NCBI GenBank assembly: GCA_015067185.1
Contig: SVMZ01000014.1
Coordinates: 1 to 63,275 of the forward strand
DNA length: 63,275 bases
Direction of reading: 5' to 3'
DNA from: Oscillospiraceae bacterium
GTDB lineage: Bacteria; Bacillota; Clostridia; Oscillospirales; Ruminococcaceae
Below, piece by piece: positions 44,653-53,795 of this stretch (position 1 is its first letter; each line of letters opens with the position of its first letter). Under the pieces are notes generated by a model. That model saw only the letters and a program-made list of their open reading frames with translations, did not search any database and was not told the origin of the DNA. The position numbers were made by a program, and so were the translations under genes.

Positions 44653-45936
44653 TTAGAGAGCTGCAATCTCCTGTGTCACCTTCAGGAAGATGTCGATATC
44701 TTCCATGGAGTTGCAGTGCAGCGGCGAGATACGTACCGCACCCTGAATATCGAAGGATTCCAGCATGCGTTTGGAGTAGATGCTGGAAATGAGTCTGTCA
44801 TATACGATAACGCCGCGCTTTTCATATTCACGGACAGCCTGTGTATAGCCGATGTTGGAAAAGCCCATGGCAAGAATCAGATCTCTGGTGGTGAGATCTT
44901 CATAATCCAGATAGACTTCCACATTTTCCATGTGGCGCAAACCGGGCAGTTCATCGGTACCTTCCAGCATATGGTAGAGCAACGCTCTTTCCTGCAGCTT
45001 GATGCGGGTCATACCTTCTACAAACAGCGCTCTTCTATCCTGACTCTCGATATATTTGCCGCCCAGCCAGCATACATAGTCAACAATAGCAGTAATCGCG
45101 GCAAACTGTGTAGGAGCAGGACTTCCCAGCTCCCAAACACCGGCGGCATTGCCTGCCAGTTTGTGGTGAGGCAGCTTGGCTACACGTTCAGAGACATATG
45201 CAATACCGGAACCGCGGTATGCAAAGAATTTATAAGGAGCAAAATTGATGGCATCTACCGGAGTCTTTGCCAGATCGATCACTCCGTGGGGAGCATGCTG
45301 AACGGCATCCACAACAATATAGAGATCCGGTTTGACGGCTCTGGCCTGACGAACAATCTCTTCCATATCATAAATGGCACCGGTAATGTTGGATGCATAC
45401 ATAACACTGAGCAAAACCGTGTTTTCATCAATCAGCTTTGCAATCTCTTCCGGATCCACACCGCCGGTAAGCTTATTGCTTTGAGCAACACGCAGTTCAC
45501 GGCCGGTCTTCTCTGCGTAATAGCTGACGGCATCGAAAGCAGACGGATGCTCCAAAACAGAAGTGACAATATTGGTGCCGGGAATATTTTCCGCAACGGC
45601 GCCTACCATCTGAAACATAACCTGTGAAGCAGTGAGAGAAGTGAGAATACTGCCGCTCTCCGGCGCATTGAGAATGATTCTTACATCCTCTTCACCTTTT
45701 TTCTGCACATCCTGCAGATAGAGAGCCATATTGTGGATACGCTCCGGGCAATCGGGAATGGAATCCAGTTCTACAAAACACTTTTCTACCTCTTTCAGAC
45801 GGAAAGAGCCTCCGGCATTATCAAAATACTGACGCTTACCGACAAATTTATCCTCATCCAGATATAAAAACTTATCGCGTACCTCCTGCATGATTTCGGG
45901 AGAAAACGCAAGACCGTTGGGATAATTCATATTCAT
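44653..45936 (-). CDS. Class V aminotransferase/cysteine desulfurase-fold PLP enzyme
   Basis: This 427-residue PLP enzyme of the class V fold (CsdA/isopenicillin-epimerase-like) has YFDNAGGSFRL at the N-terminus and VVDAVQHAPHGVIDL (PLP-pyridine Asp). The Schiff-base Lys is in FAPYKFFAYRGSG. I see no obvious mobile-loop catalytic Cys of true desulfurases, so it may instead be a racemase, lyase or aminotransferase. It is encoded 15 bp or so after the M29-like peptidase gene, implying a joint role in degrading or modifying a particular amino acid or peptide. Confidence 0.85.
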   Translation of the reverse strand: MNMNYPNGLAFSPEIMQEVRDKFLYLDEDKFVGKRQYFDNAGGSFRLKEVEKCFVELDSIPDCPERIHNMALYLQDVQKKGEEDVRIILNAPESGSILTSLTASQVMFQMVGAVAENIPGTNIVTSVLEHPSAFDAVSYYAEKTGRELRVAQSNKLTGGVDPEEIAKLIDENTVLLSVMYASNITGAIYDMEEIVRQARAVKPDLYIVVDAVQHAPHGVIDLAKTPVDAINFAPYKFFAYRGSGIAYVSERVAKLPHHKLAGNAAGVWELGSPAPTQFAAITAIVDYVCWLGGKYIESQDRRALFVEGMTRIKLQERALLYHMLEGTDELPGLRHMENVEVYLDYEDLTTRDLILAMGFSNIGYTQAVREYEKRGVIVYDRLISSIYSKRMLESFDIQGAVRISPLHCNSMEDIDIFLKVTQEIAAL

Positions 45937-45950
45937 ATTCCTTTCTCTTC

Positions 45951-46913
45951 TTATTTTTTACAGACTTCGCCGTCTTTCAGTATCATTTCGTCATCCGCCC
46001 AAAGGTTGGGAGCCTTAAAGATCATATCTATATGGTACGGACTTTTTGTTGTTCCTCCAAAACCGGTGTTGTCACCACAGGCCAGGTGGACGGTGCCTCC
46101 GCAGCCCTCATCCTCCAGCATGCTGCCGCGCAGACGGCACATGGGGTTTAATCCCAGACCGATTTCTCCGATGCAGTAGACATTTGGATCATGGAAACCG
46201 GCCAGCAAGTTCTCCAGAATTTTTGCCTGAGCTCCGCCGTCAATGGCAGTAATACGTCCATCGGTAATTGTCAGACGTATCTCATCCCTGATCAGTCCCA
46301 ACAGTGGATGCGGTATACTGCCGTCGATATATACCACACCGTTCGCCGTACCTTCCACTGCACAGGTGGCACATTCAATATCGGGAGGAGATGAAGAAAC
46401 TCCGGCCTGCAAGCTGCGTCCAAACTGAGGATACGGCATTCTTCCTTCGATGGAGCAAGTAAAATCGGTTCCTGCCGCCGTGGTAATACGGCACGTTTTT
46501 TTGCCTTTGAATTGCTCTGCAACGCCTGCACAAATTTTTCCCACTGCCTCAAAATCACAGAGCAGCCCGCCATCTTCCATCATGGCCGGACTGTAATCCA
46601 CCATATTGACAAAACGGGCTCCATTGGCTACGGCATCTTTGCGTGCCTGCGAGTGAAACAACGAAAACTTAGTGCAGCCAAAAATCACATCGGCCGCCTT
46701 CATGGCTGCTGCTGCCTGTGCTGTCGGCTCCTGTCCATGCATGGTGCGTTCGTCCATCATGATCAGGGAGCGGTTTGGAAATGCTTCGGTAGCATCCCAC
46801 ATAATTTTCGCCACCGGATAACTGGTGGGATCCGTTACAAACAGGATTTTTTCTTCCGATTTGCATTCCGAACATATTGTTAAAAGAGTCTGCGCTGCTG
46901 TGTTCTGTTTCAT
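45951..46913 (-). CDS. M29/NicX-like metalloprotein (aminopeptidase family)
   Basis: This protein has 320 residues, counting from the ATG that follows AAAGGAGAAGGC. The C-terminal half contains IGEIGLGLNPMCRLRGSMLEDEGCGGTVHLACGDNTGFGG and SPYHIDMIF, the metal-binding region of M29 leucyl aminopeptidases and of 2,5-dihydroxypyridine dioxygenase (NicX) relatives. It could therefore be a peptidase or an unusual ring-cleavage-type enzyme; the anaerobic setting favours peptidase. It heads the operon with the class V PLP enzyme. Confidence 0.78.
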   Translation of the reverse strand: MKQNTAAQTLLTICSECKSEEKILFVTDPTSYPVAKIMWDATEAFPNRSLIMMDERTMHGQEPTAQAAAAMKAADVIFGCTKFSLFHSQARKDAVANGARFVNMVDYSPAMMEDGGLLCDFEAVGKICAGVAEQFKGKKTCRITTAAGTDFTCSIEGRMPYPQFGRSLQAGVSSSPPDIECATCAVEGTANGVVYIDGSIPHPLLGLIRDEIRLTITDGRITAIDGGAQAKILENLLAGFHDPNVYCIGEIGLGLNPMCRLRGSMLEDEGCGGTVHLACGDNTGFGGTTKSPYHIDMIFKAPNLWADDEMILKDGEVCKK

Positions 46914-46928
46914 GCCTTCTCCTTTCGC

Positions 46929-46988
46929 ATGCATCTTGCATGTAAGTTGTATTAAAAAAAGTATACTCTACAAACCCCACTCTGTCAA
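46929..46988 (-). promoter_or_regulatory. Promoter and palindrome of the peptidase/aminotransferase operon
   Basis: On the minus strand: TTGACA (46983-46988), 17-bp spacer, TATACT (46960-46965). A 5-3-5 palindrome, ATGCA-TCT-TGCAT (46929-46941), lies in the short leader and may be an operator. Confidence 0.75.
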
Positions 46989-47018
46989 GTCCTACCTGTT
47001 ATCTAAAATAACAAACTC

Positions 47019-47119
47019 AAAAGACACAGAACAAAACCCTCTCTAAAATCGACATGCCGTCATTCTTTGCCCTACTGAAGCGGATAGTCTCTTTTATGTA
47101 AGCTTTATCTGTGTCTTTT
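47019..47119. repeat. 12-bp perfect inverted repeat with a 77-nt loop
   Basis: AAAAGACACAGA (47019-47030) is matched by TCTGTGTCTTTT (47108-47119). It lies just past the SDR stop on the minus strand. It might be an SDR terminator with a large folded loop or a small RNA; the right T-rich run is on the plus strand, which is odd for an SDR terminator. Confidence 0.6.
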
Positions 47120-47125
47120 TCTTTT

Positions 47126-47779
47126 CTATTCTTTCCACACAAAATGATAATTGATCGCTTCGCCACCGTCAACAAGAATGTTTTGTCCGGTGCAGAAGGT
47201 ATTGGTAACCGTCAGGAAATAGGACCACTCCGCAATTTCTTCGGGAGTTGCCCACCTTTTGAGCGGAGTCTCATTCATAATCTGCGTCCAAAGTTCCGGA
47301 TCATTTATGACACACTCATTGAGAGGCGTCAGCACACCGCCGGGATCAAGACTGTTGCAGGTAGCGCCATACTTTGCAACACGCAGCGCAACATTTTTTG
47401 TGTAGGACAGGATTCCACCCTTACTTGCACAGTATTCCGGAAACTCTGCCCCGGTGTGAGCACTTGCTGAGCCAATATTCAGAATGGCGCGTATTCTCTC
47501 CTGAATACCGTATTTTTCGGTAATATGAATCAGCGCCTTCAAATTAATATCAATATCATCCTCGTTTTGTGTTCCCGCATTGTTGATCAAAATATTGACC
47601 TCTCCAACAGCGGGAAGTCTGTCATAATCACGGATATCACACTGATAGTGGACATAGTTCTCATGGCAAATTCCTGCCTCTTGACGGTCAATTCCACTTA
47701 CTTTATGTCCGTCTTTTAAAAAACGTTCAGCAACCGCCTTTCCTATTCCCTGCGATGTCCCTGTTATCAAAACATTCAT
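47126..47779 (-). CDS. Short-chain dehydrogenase/reductase coupled to a queuosine-precursor transporter
   Basis: This 217-residue SDR has the NAD(P) motif TGTSQGIG (6-13), NNAG near 66-69 and the catalytic Ser104, Tyr116 and Lys120 (YCASK). Position 31 is Asp (IDRQ), suggesting NADH preference. It overlaps the VUT transporter gene by 4 bp (ATGA) and so lies downstream of the preQ1 riboswitch. The substrate is unknown; an activity on a deazapurine or queuine-related compound is an inference from regulation. Confidence 0.88.
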   Translation of the reverse strand: MNVLITGTSQGIGKAVAERFLKDGHKVSGIDRQEAGICHENYVHYQCDIRDYDRLPAVGEVNILINNAGTQNEDDIDINLKALIHITEKYGIQERIRAILNIGSASAHTGAEFPEYCASKGGILSYTKNVALRVAKYGATCNSLDPGGVLTPLNECVINDPELWTQIMNETPLKRWATPEEIAEWSYFLTVTNTFCTGQNILVDGGEAINYHFVWKE

Positions 47780-48558
47780 TGCAATTCACCTCCGTTGATA
47801 TAGTCAAGATACTCCCTGCCAATGTGATTGTTTTTCCATTTTGTCACAATCCGATAACCGAAGGGGGAAAAGATAATTTCCATAAGCAATTCAGCAACCG
47901 CACCGGTCAAAGCGCAGGCGGTACACTGCCATACGGTCCAATGAAAGCCGTCCCAAAATACCGGAGCAAAGCCGACGAAAACAATAACCGAAAAAATCAG
48001 GTTATCCAAAAACTGCCCGATAAAGGTAGAAATATACGTTCTGGCTGTGTATGCAAGCTTGCCGTCCGGATTATTCCGAAACATACTGCCGATTGCCCAA
48101 TTTAAAAAATTATTGATAACCGCTGATACCAAAAAGGCAATGGTGCTGCCCAAAAGAATAAACCACGTGCCTCCGAGAATCCCATTCAGCGCAGTATAAT
48201 CATCTGCATTGGATGGGATGATACTGGCAATATAAAAAATCAGACAGGTGAGCATGTTGATGGAAGAAGCAAGAAGTGCAATTTTATTGGAGGCCTTGGG
48301 GCCAAAATACTTGGTGATGATATCCATGCACATAAAAGAAAGCCAGGATATCAGAATGCCTCCATCCAAAGCAATCCATTCAGCCTGAAACAATGTCTTG
48401 TTTGCCAACAGATTCATACAGATTACGCTGACAACAAACAAGGAGACCACCGTTGCCGGAATGCACCTGAGCAGAAGTTCTGTTTCTTTCCTCTCTTTTT
48501 TTACCCAAACGGCAAACCTTGTAAAGGAATGTGTACGTTTTCTCTCTTTATTACCCAT
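47776..48558 (-). CDS. VUT-family (YhhQ-like) queuosine precursor transporter
   Basis: This 260-residue membrane protein has about six hydrophobic segments, and the conserved FIGQFLDNLIFSVIVF and LDGGILISWLSFMCMDIITKYFG stretches of the VUT/YhhQ (COG1738) family. Such transporters take up queuine or preQ1/preQ0. An upstream preQ1-I riboswitch supports this role strongly. The N-terminal 30 residues are basic and cytosolic. It is translated first, and the SDR is coupled to it. Confidence 0.88.
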   Translation of the reverse strand: MGNKERKRTHSFTRFAVWVKKERKETELLLRCIPATVVSLFVVSVICMNLLANKTLFQAEWIALDGGILISWLSFMCMDIITKYFGPKASNKIALLASSINMLTCLIFYIASIIPSNADDYTALNGILGGTWFILLGSTIAFLVSAVINNFLNWAIGSMFRNNPDGKLAYTARTYISTFIGQFLDNLIFSVIVFVGFAPVFWDGFHWTVWQCTACALTGAVAELLMEIIFSPFGYRIVTKWKNNHIGREYLDYINGGELQ

Positions 48559-48571
48559 TTTTTCTCCAAAT

Positions 48572-48601
48572 AAAAAGTAGTTTTACAAAACAGAAAACTA
48601 C
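48572..48601 (-). terminator. Attenuator terminator directly before the VUT ribosome site
   Basis: On the minus strand GTAGTTTT / AAAACTAC with a 9-nt loop (48577-48601) is followed by TTTTT. It ends about 12 bp before the ribosome site and so lies inside the leader, as expected for a riboswitch expression platform. Confidence 0.75.
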
Positions 48602-48609
48602 CTCACAAA

Positions 48610-48638
48610 CAAAAAATGACTTCGCAAAACGCAAAGCC
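48610..48638 (-). terminator. Second leader hairpin with U-run (candidate attenuator)
   Basis: On the minus strand GGCTTTGCG / TGCGAAGTC pairs over 9 bp with G-U wobbles and a TTT loop, followed by A and six T. Upstream sequence at 48639-48666 can pair with the first arm region, giving a plausible antiterminator. Confidence 0.6.
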
Positions 48639-48665
48639 ACTACAATCCTTATTATGAATAGCAGT

Positions 48666-48708
48666 CCTGGTTTTGTTTAACGACAGGATGGTACAAATGA
48701 ACTGTCGG
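48666..48708 (-). promoter_or_regulatory. preQ1-I riboswitch aptamer
   Basis: On the minus strand: P1 stem CGACAG / CTGTCG (48702-48707 and 48681-48686), a loop containing TTCATTTGTACCATC, then the A-rich tail GTTAAACAAAACCAGG. From memory the layout (P1, loop with ACC, tail GTTAACAAAACAAGG) closely matches the Thermoanaerobacter tengcongensis preQ1-I aptamer. It is followed by two terminator-like hairpins and the VUT gene, the expected regulon. Confidence 0.8.
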
Positions 48709-48715
48709 CTTTTTT

Positions 48716-48744
48716 ATTATACACGAACACGATTGAAAATACAA
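48716..48744 (-). promoter_or_regulatory. Promoter of the VUT-SDR operon
   Basis: On the minus strand: TTGTAT (48739-48744), 17-bp spacer, TATAAT (48716-48721), so the transcript starts immediately before the aptamer. Confidence 0.78.
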
Positions 48745-48812
48745 GATGCTTTTAAAAAATTCCTGCCAGCTTTAAAAATTTCCTTTCTTCTTTTTTCTCT
48801 CCGCGCCCCTTC

Positions 48813-48841
48813 TTGACAAACACTTTTAACCGTTATACAAT
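48813..48841 (+). promoter_or_regulatory. Promoter of the MATE gene
   Basis: TTGACA (48813-48818), 17-bp spacer, TACAAT (48836-48841). Confidence 0.68.
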
Positions 48842-48877
48842 TAATTAAACAATATTTTTTTAGTAAGAGGAAAAATT

Positions 48878-50353
48878 ATGTCAGAGAAAAATACAGCTGT
48901 CCCTTCCAGTGATGAAAAATTCCTGCGCATGACAACACAGCCTGTTGAAAAACTGGTTTGCAAATTGGCTGTTCCTACCATTATCAGTATGCTGATCACC
49001 ACGTTCTACAACCTGGTGGATACCTTCTTTGTCAGACAACTGGAAAATGACAGTATGGTCGCTGCTGTCGGAGTCGTTCTTCCGCTGATGTCCATCATTC
49101 AGGCCTTTGGTTTTTTCTTCGGCCATGGTTCCGGAAACTACATCTCCCGTGCCTTTGGCAGACGCGATTATAAGGATGCGGAAATCATGGCCACCACCGG
49201 CTTCGTTTATGCCGTCTCTATCGGACTTTTACTTGCCATTTTCGGAATTCTCTTCCGCAATCCCCTCTCTCTGCTGCTTGGTGCCAAAACCGAAGCCACC
49301 ATCTCCGCCACGGTAGAATATATGGTCTACATTCTTATCGGCGCCCCCATCATGATGGGCTCTGTTGTACTCAATAATCAGCTCCGCATGCAGGGCAATG
49401 CCTTTTTTGCCATGCTCGGACTTACCGCAGGCTCTTTCATCAATATCATACTGGATCCTCTTCTCATTTTCCAAAAGGGAGATCTTCTTTTCGGCGGCGC
49501 AGTCATCATGCCCTTCGGTGCCGGTATGGGAATTGCAGGCGCCGCACTGGCTACCTCTATCAGTCAAACAGTCAGCCTTGTGCTGTTGTTTATCGCAATG
49601 TCCCGCAGCGACAATATTCGCATTAATCTCAAAAACTTTTCACCCAAATTCTATTATATCAAGGGTGTCATCCAGGGCGGTCTTCCCTCTCTTGCCCGTC
49701 AGGGTCTTGCCAGTCTTGCCACCACCTGTCTCAATCATGCCGTCGGTATCTATCTGATTGAGGATATTATGATCGATGCCGCTCAGGCTGCCATGACAGG
49801 TACCTCCAAAGTTATGTTGTTCCTCTCTTCTGCATTGATCGGGTTCGGACAGGGCTTTCAGCCTGTCTGCGGCTTCAACTACGGCGCCGGAAAATACGAC
49901 CGCGTCTGCAAGGCTTATTATTTCTGTGTCAAGGTTGCCGTTGTCGTTCTGTTGATCATTGCCGTTATCGGTTTTATTTTCGCCGAACCCATCATTCAAA
50001 CTGTGGCCGGCACCAGTCCCCTGGCTGCAGAAATTGCAGCATTCACGTTCCGCGCACAGTTAGCCACTTTCCCCTTGATGTCCTGGGTTATTCTCTGCAA
50101 CATGCTTCTCCAGAATATCGGTATGACCACCCGTGCAACAATCGTTGCCATGGCGCGTCAGGGTCTCACCTTTGTTCCCATCGTTCTCCTGCTTCCGCTC
50201 ATCATCTCTGCCTGCGGCGGCAATCCTCTAACCGGCATTCAGCTTTCACAATCGGTGGCAGACCTGCTCTCACTCGCCATCTCACTGCCAATCGGACTTG
50301 CCGTACTGAAACAGCTTAAAAACTCTCAGGGCGTCCCGAAAGAAAAGCTTTAA
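48878..50353 (+). CDS. MATE-family efflux transporter
   Basis: This 491-residue exporter of the MATE superfamily (DinF/MepA-like) has twelve hydrophobic segments in two halves. Characteristic stretches are PTIISMLITTFYNLVDTFFVRQL and GFGQGFQPVCGFNYGAGKYDRV in the second half. MATE proteins expel cationic drugs or metabolites using Na+ or H+. It is transcribed alone, with a terminator about 160 bp downstream. Confidence 0.94.
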   Translation: MSEKNTAVPSSDEKFLRMTTQPVEKLVCKLAVPTIISMLITTFYNLVDTFFVRQLENDSMVAAVGVVLPLMSIIQAFGFFFGHGSGNYISRAFGRRDYKDAEIMATTGFVYAVSIGLLLAIFGILFRNPLSLLLGAKTEATISATVEYMVYILIGAPIMMGSVVLNNQLRMQGNAFFAMLGLTAGSFINIILDPLLIFQKGDLLFGGAVIMPFGAGMGIAGAALATSISQTVSLVLLFIAMSRSDNIRINLKNFSPKFYYIKGVIQGGLPSLARQGLASLATTCLNHAVGIYLIEDIMIDAAQAAMTGTSKVMLFLSSALIGFGQGFQPVCGFNYGAGKYDRVCKAYYFCVKVAVVVLLIIAVIGFIFAEPIIQTVAGTSPLAAEIAAFTFRAQLATFPLMSWVILCNMLLQNIGMTTRATIVAMARQGLTFVPIVLLLPLIISACGGNPLTGIQLSQSVADLLSLAISLPIGLAVLKQLKNSQGVPKEKL

Positions 50354-50509
50354 TATCCGCATTCCTCCGTTCATTGTATACAACTAAGCTTCTCCGAAAA
50401 AATCCCCATCAAAAACTACGCAGTCAACCCCATAAGCTTCAGAACAGCTCTCAGACAATTCTCGAATCATCGGGTGCGGGAACGTTTTGATCCATCTTAT
50501 AAAACATCA

Positions 50510-50556
50510 AACCCTCAGCAGCTTTTGAAAATCTGCTGAGGGTTCATTTTTTCGAT
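50510..50556. terminator. Terminator between MATE and pflA genes
   Basis: AACCCTCAGCAG / CTGCTGAGGGTT, 12-bp perfect stem with T-runs. The 50354-50509 stretch before it shows no gene. Confidence 0.87.
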
Positions 50557-50580
50557 AAGGCTGTCAACGGCAAAGCAGCT

Positions 50581-51270
50581 TCAAAGCAGCTTCACCTTAC
50601 CATCTCCGCCCGGAATATCTTTAAACCGAAATTCAATGCCCATGGCATCATATTTGGTTTGACAAATCTTCCGAAAAGGCAGCAGCTCCACTTTTTCCAC
50701 CAATCCGCCGCTTTCATCTTTCAGCCGGCGCAGTTCATCGTAGTTTTGCGATGTATCGTTGAGAGTAGGCAAAACCACCTGCCTTAGCCACATATGCTTG
50801 TTTTTCCGGCAAAGCAACTCGTAGAAATTCAACACTTCCCGGTAGGTGCATCCTGCATACCGGAGATAATCCTCGTCATTGGTGTATTTGATATCCAGCA
50901 AAACAAGGTCACACAAATCGACCAGGCTCTCTGTAGTGTCATTGAGGATACATCCGGAGGTATCCAGACAGGTATTGATACCTGCAGCTTTGCAGCGCTC
51001 CAACAGCTCAATACAGAATTCAGCCTGCATGAGAGGTTCTCCGCCAGAGAGTGTAATTCCTCCCTCTTCGCCGAAATATTCTCTGTAACGTATCAGTTTG
51101 TTGAATATCTCTTCGGCGGACATCTCCTTACCGCTGTTCATCTCCCACGTATCCGGATTGTGGCAACAACCGCACCGCAGAGGACATCCGCTTAAAAACA
51201 CCACAAAACGGATTCCTGGTCCATCCACGGCGCCAAAACTTTGCAATGAATGTATTTTTCCCATAATCAT
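50581..51270 (-). CDS. pflA: Pyruvate formate-lyase activating enzyme
   Basis: This 229-residue radical SAM activase has C29-x3-C33-x2-C36 (CPLRCGCC) and lacks the ferredoxin insert, as expected for PflA. It generates the glycyl radical on PflB using SAM and reduced flavodoxin or ferredoxin. Its ATG overlaps the pflB stop in an ATGA, which supports this start despite a weak ribosome site, and implies coupled translation. Confidence 0.95.
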   Translation of the reverse strand: MIMGKIHSLQSFGAVDGPGIRFVVFLSGCPLRCGCCHNPDTWEMNSGKEMSAEEIFNKLIRYREYFGEEGGITLSGGEPLMQAEFCIELLERCKAAGINTCLDTSGCILNDTTESLVDLCDLVLLDIKYTNDEDYLRYAGCTYREVLNFYELLCRKNKHMWLRQVVLPTLNDTSQNYDELRRLKDESGGLVEKVELLPFRKICQTKYDAMGIEFRFKDIPGGDGKVKLL

Positions 51271-53504
51271 ATCTGTTCGTGGAAAGTTCTGCTGATAACT
51301 TCTTTCTGCTGCGCCTTGGAGAGCTTATGGAAATTCACCGCATATCCCGAAACACGGATGGTCAGATTAGGATATTTCTCGGGATTGTTATAGGCATCAA
51401 TCAAGGTTTCTTTGTTGAGTACATTTACATTGATATGGTGAGCCATTTTGGCAAAATAGCCATCCAGCAGCATATAAAGATTGACAATGCGCTCATCTTC
51501 GCTGTGACCAAGCGCCTCCGGCGTAATAGAGAATGTGTTGGAGATACCGTCGCGGCAATCATTATAGTCCAGCTTGGCAACCGAATTGAGGGATGCGAGG
51601 GCACCGTTTTCTTCTCTGTTGTGCATCGGGTTTGCTCCGGGAGCAAAGGGCTCACCCGCTTTTCTTCCATCCGGGGTGTTTCCGGTCTTCTTGCCGTATA
51701 CCACATTAGAGGTAATAGTCAGGGCGGAGAGGGTGTGCTCTGCACCACGGTAAGTTTTGGTCTTTCTCAACTCATTAATAAAGCTGTGGCAAAGCTCTTT
51801 CGCAATGAGATCCACTCTGTCGTCATCATTTCCGTACTTCGGGAAATCTCCGACAGTTTCAAAATCCACAATATAGCCTTCCTCGTTTTTGATTGGTTTT
51901 ACCTTGGCATATCTGATTGCACTGAGGGAGTCAGCCATAACAGAAAGACCGGCAATGCCGAAGGCCATAAAACGTCCCACATTGGTATCGTGCAGTGCCA
52001 TCTGAGATTTCTCATAGGCATATTTATCGTGCATATAATGGATTACGTTCATGGCAGAAACATACAACCGGCAGAGCCACGCTCTATATTTCTCCATTCT
52101 CTCCATAACCTGGTCGTAATCCAAATACTCTCCGGCGTACACTTCATCTTCCGGTCCCAGCTTTGTACCGGAAGTGGCATCATATCCGCCATTCAGTGCA
52201 ATCAGCAGCAGCTTGGGCAGGTTGCAGCGGGCACCGAAGAACTGCATCTGTTTTCCTGTCTTCATGGCAGAAACGCAGCAGGCGATGGAATAATCTTCGC
52301 CGTAAATAGGACGCATCAAATCGTCATTTTCATACTGGATAGAGTCGGTATCAATGCTGACCTTGGCACAGAATTTTTTAAATCCTTCCGGCAGCTGGCA
52401 GGACCAAAGCACAGTCAGGTTAGGCTCCGGTGCAGACCCAAGATTATACAATGTATTCAACATTCTGAAACTATTCTTGGTAACAAGTGTTCTGCCGTCC
52501 AGTCCCATTCCGCCAAGTGCTTCTGTGATCCACATCGGGTCACCGCCAAACAGCTCATTGTATTCGGGTGTTCTCAGGTGACGGGCCATGCGCAGCTTCA
52601 TAACAAAATCATCCATCAGCTCCTGAGCTCCTTCTTCTGTCAGGATGCCCTTTTCAAAATCACGCTCGATATAGATATCAATAAAACTGCTGACGCGTCC
52701 CAGAGACATAGCCGCACCGTTCTGCTCTTTGATTGCGGCGAGGTAACCGAAATAGAGCCACTGAATCGCCTCTTTGGCTGTGGCTGCAGGCCGGCTGATG
52801 TCATAACCGTACATTTGTGCCATCTCTTTCATTTTTTTCAGGAAAGAGATTTGCTGGAAAAGCTCTTCCGACAATTTGATGGTATCAGCCTCAATCAAAT
52901 CGGCAGCAAGCGCCGCTTTATCTTTTTCTTTCTCCGCAACAAGGGCATCAATACCATAGAGAGCAACTCTTCTGTAATCTCCAATCAGCCTTCCACGTCC
53001 GTATGCATCCGGCAAACCTGTAATAACACCACATCTTCTTGCCGCACGCATCTCACTGGTATAGGCTCTGAAAACGCCATCGTTATGGGTCGTCCGATAT
53101 TTGAACTCGTCCTCAATTTTATCGCTGAGCTTGTATCCGTAGTGTTCACAAGCCTGACGCGCCATTCTCATGCCGCCAAAGGGGTTTACACCTCTTTTAA
53201 GCGGTCTGTTTGTCTGCAGACCAACAATCAGTTCCTTTTCCTTATCCAAATAACCGGGAGCATAGCTTGTCAGAGAAGATACCGTCGCGGTGTCAATATC
53301 CAATACACCGCCATATTCATGTTCCATCTTCAACAGAATATTGAGCTTTTTCATCAGCTCCTCAGTACGTGCCGTCGCTCCCTTCAGAAAACTGTCGTCT
53401 CCTTCATAAGGTGTATAGTTCGCCTGTATAAATGAACTCACATTAATCTCATTCTGCCACTTGCCCTCTTTAAATCCATTCCATTCTTCACACATCATAT
53501 TCAT
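51267..53504 (-). CDS. pflB: Formate C-acetyltransferase (pyruvate formate-lyase)
   Basis: This 745-residue PFL converts pyruvate and CoA to acetyl-CoA and formate under anaerobiosis. The paired catalytic Cys409-Cys410 (SIACCVSAM) and the glycyl radical site RVSGYAVNF (Gly720) are intact. GAGG precedes the ATG at 53504; ATG 53498 would have slightly better spacing. It is followed by overlapping pflA. The leader of about 155 nt carries a terminator-like hairpin at 53543-53575. Confidence 0.97.
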   Translation of the reverse strand: MNMMCEEWNGFKEGKWQNEINVSSFIQANYTPYEGDDSFLKGATARTEELMKKLNILLKMEHEYGGVLDIDTATVSSLTSYAPGYLDKEKELIVGLQTNRPLKRGVNPFGGMRMARQACEHYGYKLSDKIEDEFKYRTTHNDGVFRAYTSEMRAARRCGVITGLPDAYGRGRLIGDYRRVALYGIDALVAEKEKDKAALAADLIEADTIKLSEELFQQISFLKKMKEMAQMYGYDISRPAATAKEAIQWLYFGYLAAIKEQNGAAMSLGRVSSFIDIYIERDFEKGILTEEGAQELMDDFVMKLRMARHLRTPEYNELFGGDPMWITEALGGMGLDGRTLVTKNSFRMLNTLYNLGSAPEPNLTVLWSCQLPEGFKKFCAKVSIDTDSIQYENDDLMRPIYGEDYSIACCVSAMKTGKQMQFFGARCNLPKLLLIALNGGYDATSGTKLGPEDEVYAGEYLDYDQVMERMEKYRAWLCRLYVSAMNVIHYMHDKYAYEKSQMALHDTNVGRFMAFGIAGLSVMADSLSAIRYAKVKPIKNEEGYIVDFETVGDFPKYGNDDDRVDLIAKELCHSFINELRKTKTYRGAEHTLSALTITSNVVYGKKTGNTPDGRKAGEPFAPGANPMHNREENGALASLNSVAKLDYNDCRDGISNTFSITPEALGHSEDERIVNLYMLLDGYFAKMAHHINVNVLNKETLIDAYNNPEKYPNLTIRVSGYAVNFHKLSKAQQKEVISRTFHEQI

Positions 53505-53542
53505 GCCTCAACATCCTTTCTTCATGTTGTTTCCAATATAAA

Positions 53543-53629
53543 AGGACAATTTTGCCCCTTGCGCAAAATCGTCCTGACTGTAGGTAAAATTTCTTACGCG
53601 GCTCAATATGGTCAACCCCAATCAGTCAG
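53543..53629 (-). promoter_or_regulatory. Candidate attenuator in the pflB leader
   Basis: On the minus strand AGGACGATTTTGC (53563-53575) pairs with GCAAAATTGTCCT (53543-53555) around a 7-nt loop, followed by TTTATATT. A second pairing, CTGACTG (53623-53629) with CAGTCAG (53574-53580), overlaps the first arm by 2 nt and could compete. A DNA operator is the alternative reading. Confidence 0.5.
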
Positions 53630-53666
53630 TCGCGCGTATCTTTTTATTTTATCTTAGCTTTATTAA

Positions 53667-53695
53667 AGTATACCTTTTTAGGAGACTTTTGTCAA
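53667..53695 (-). promoter_or_regulatory. Promoter of pflB-pflA
   Basis: On the minus strand: TTGACA (53690-53695), 17-bp spacer, TATACT (53667-53672). Confidence 0.78.
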
Positions 53696-53795
53696 GTCAA
53701 TTTTCATCTTTTGTTCTCCCACCAAAAACATTCCGCTTTTATTACAAAATAAAAACACATTTCAGCACAAAATTTTGCACTTCTCCGGCAGCCAA

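Noticed and set aside
51279..53435. 718-codon plus-strand open frame opposite pflB
   Set aside because: It mirrors a well conserved pflB; no recognisable protein features and no start signals.
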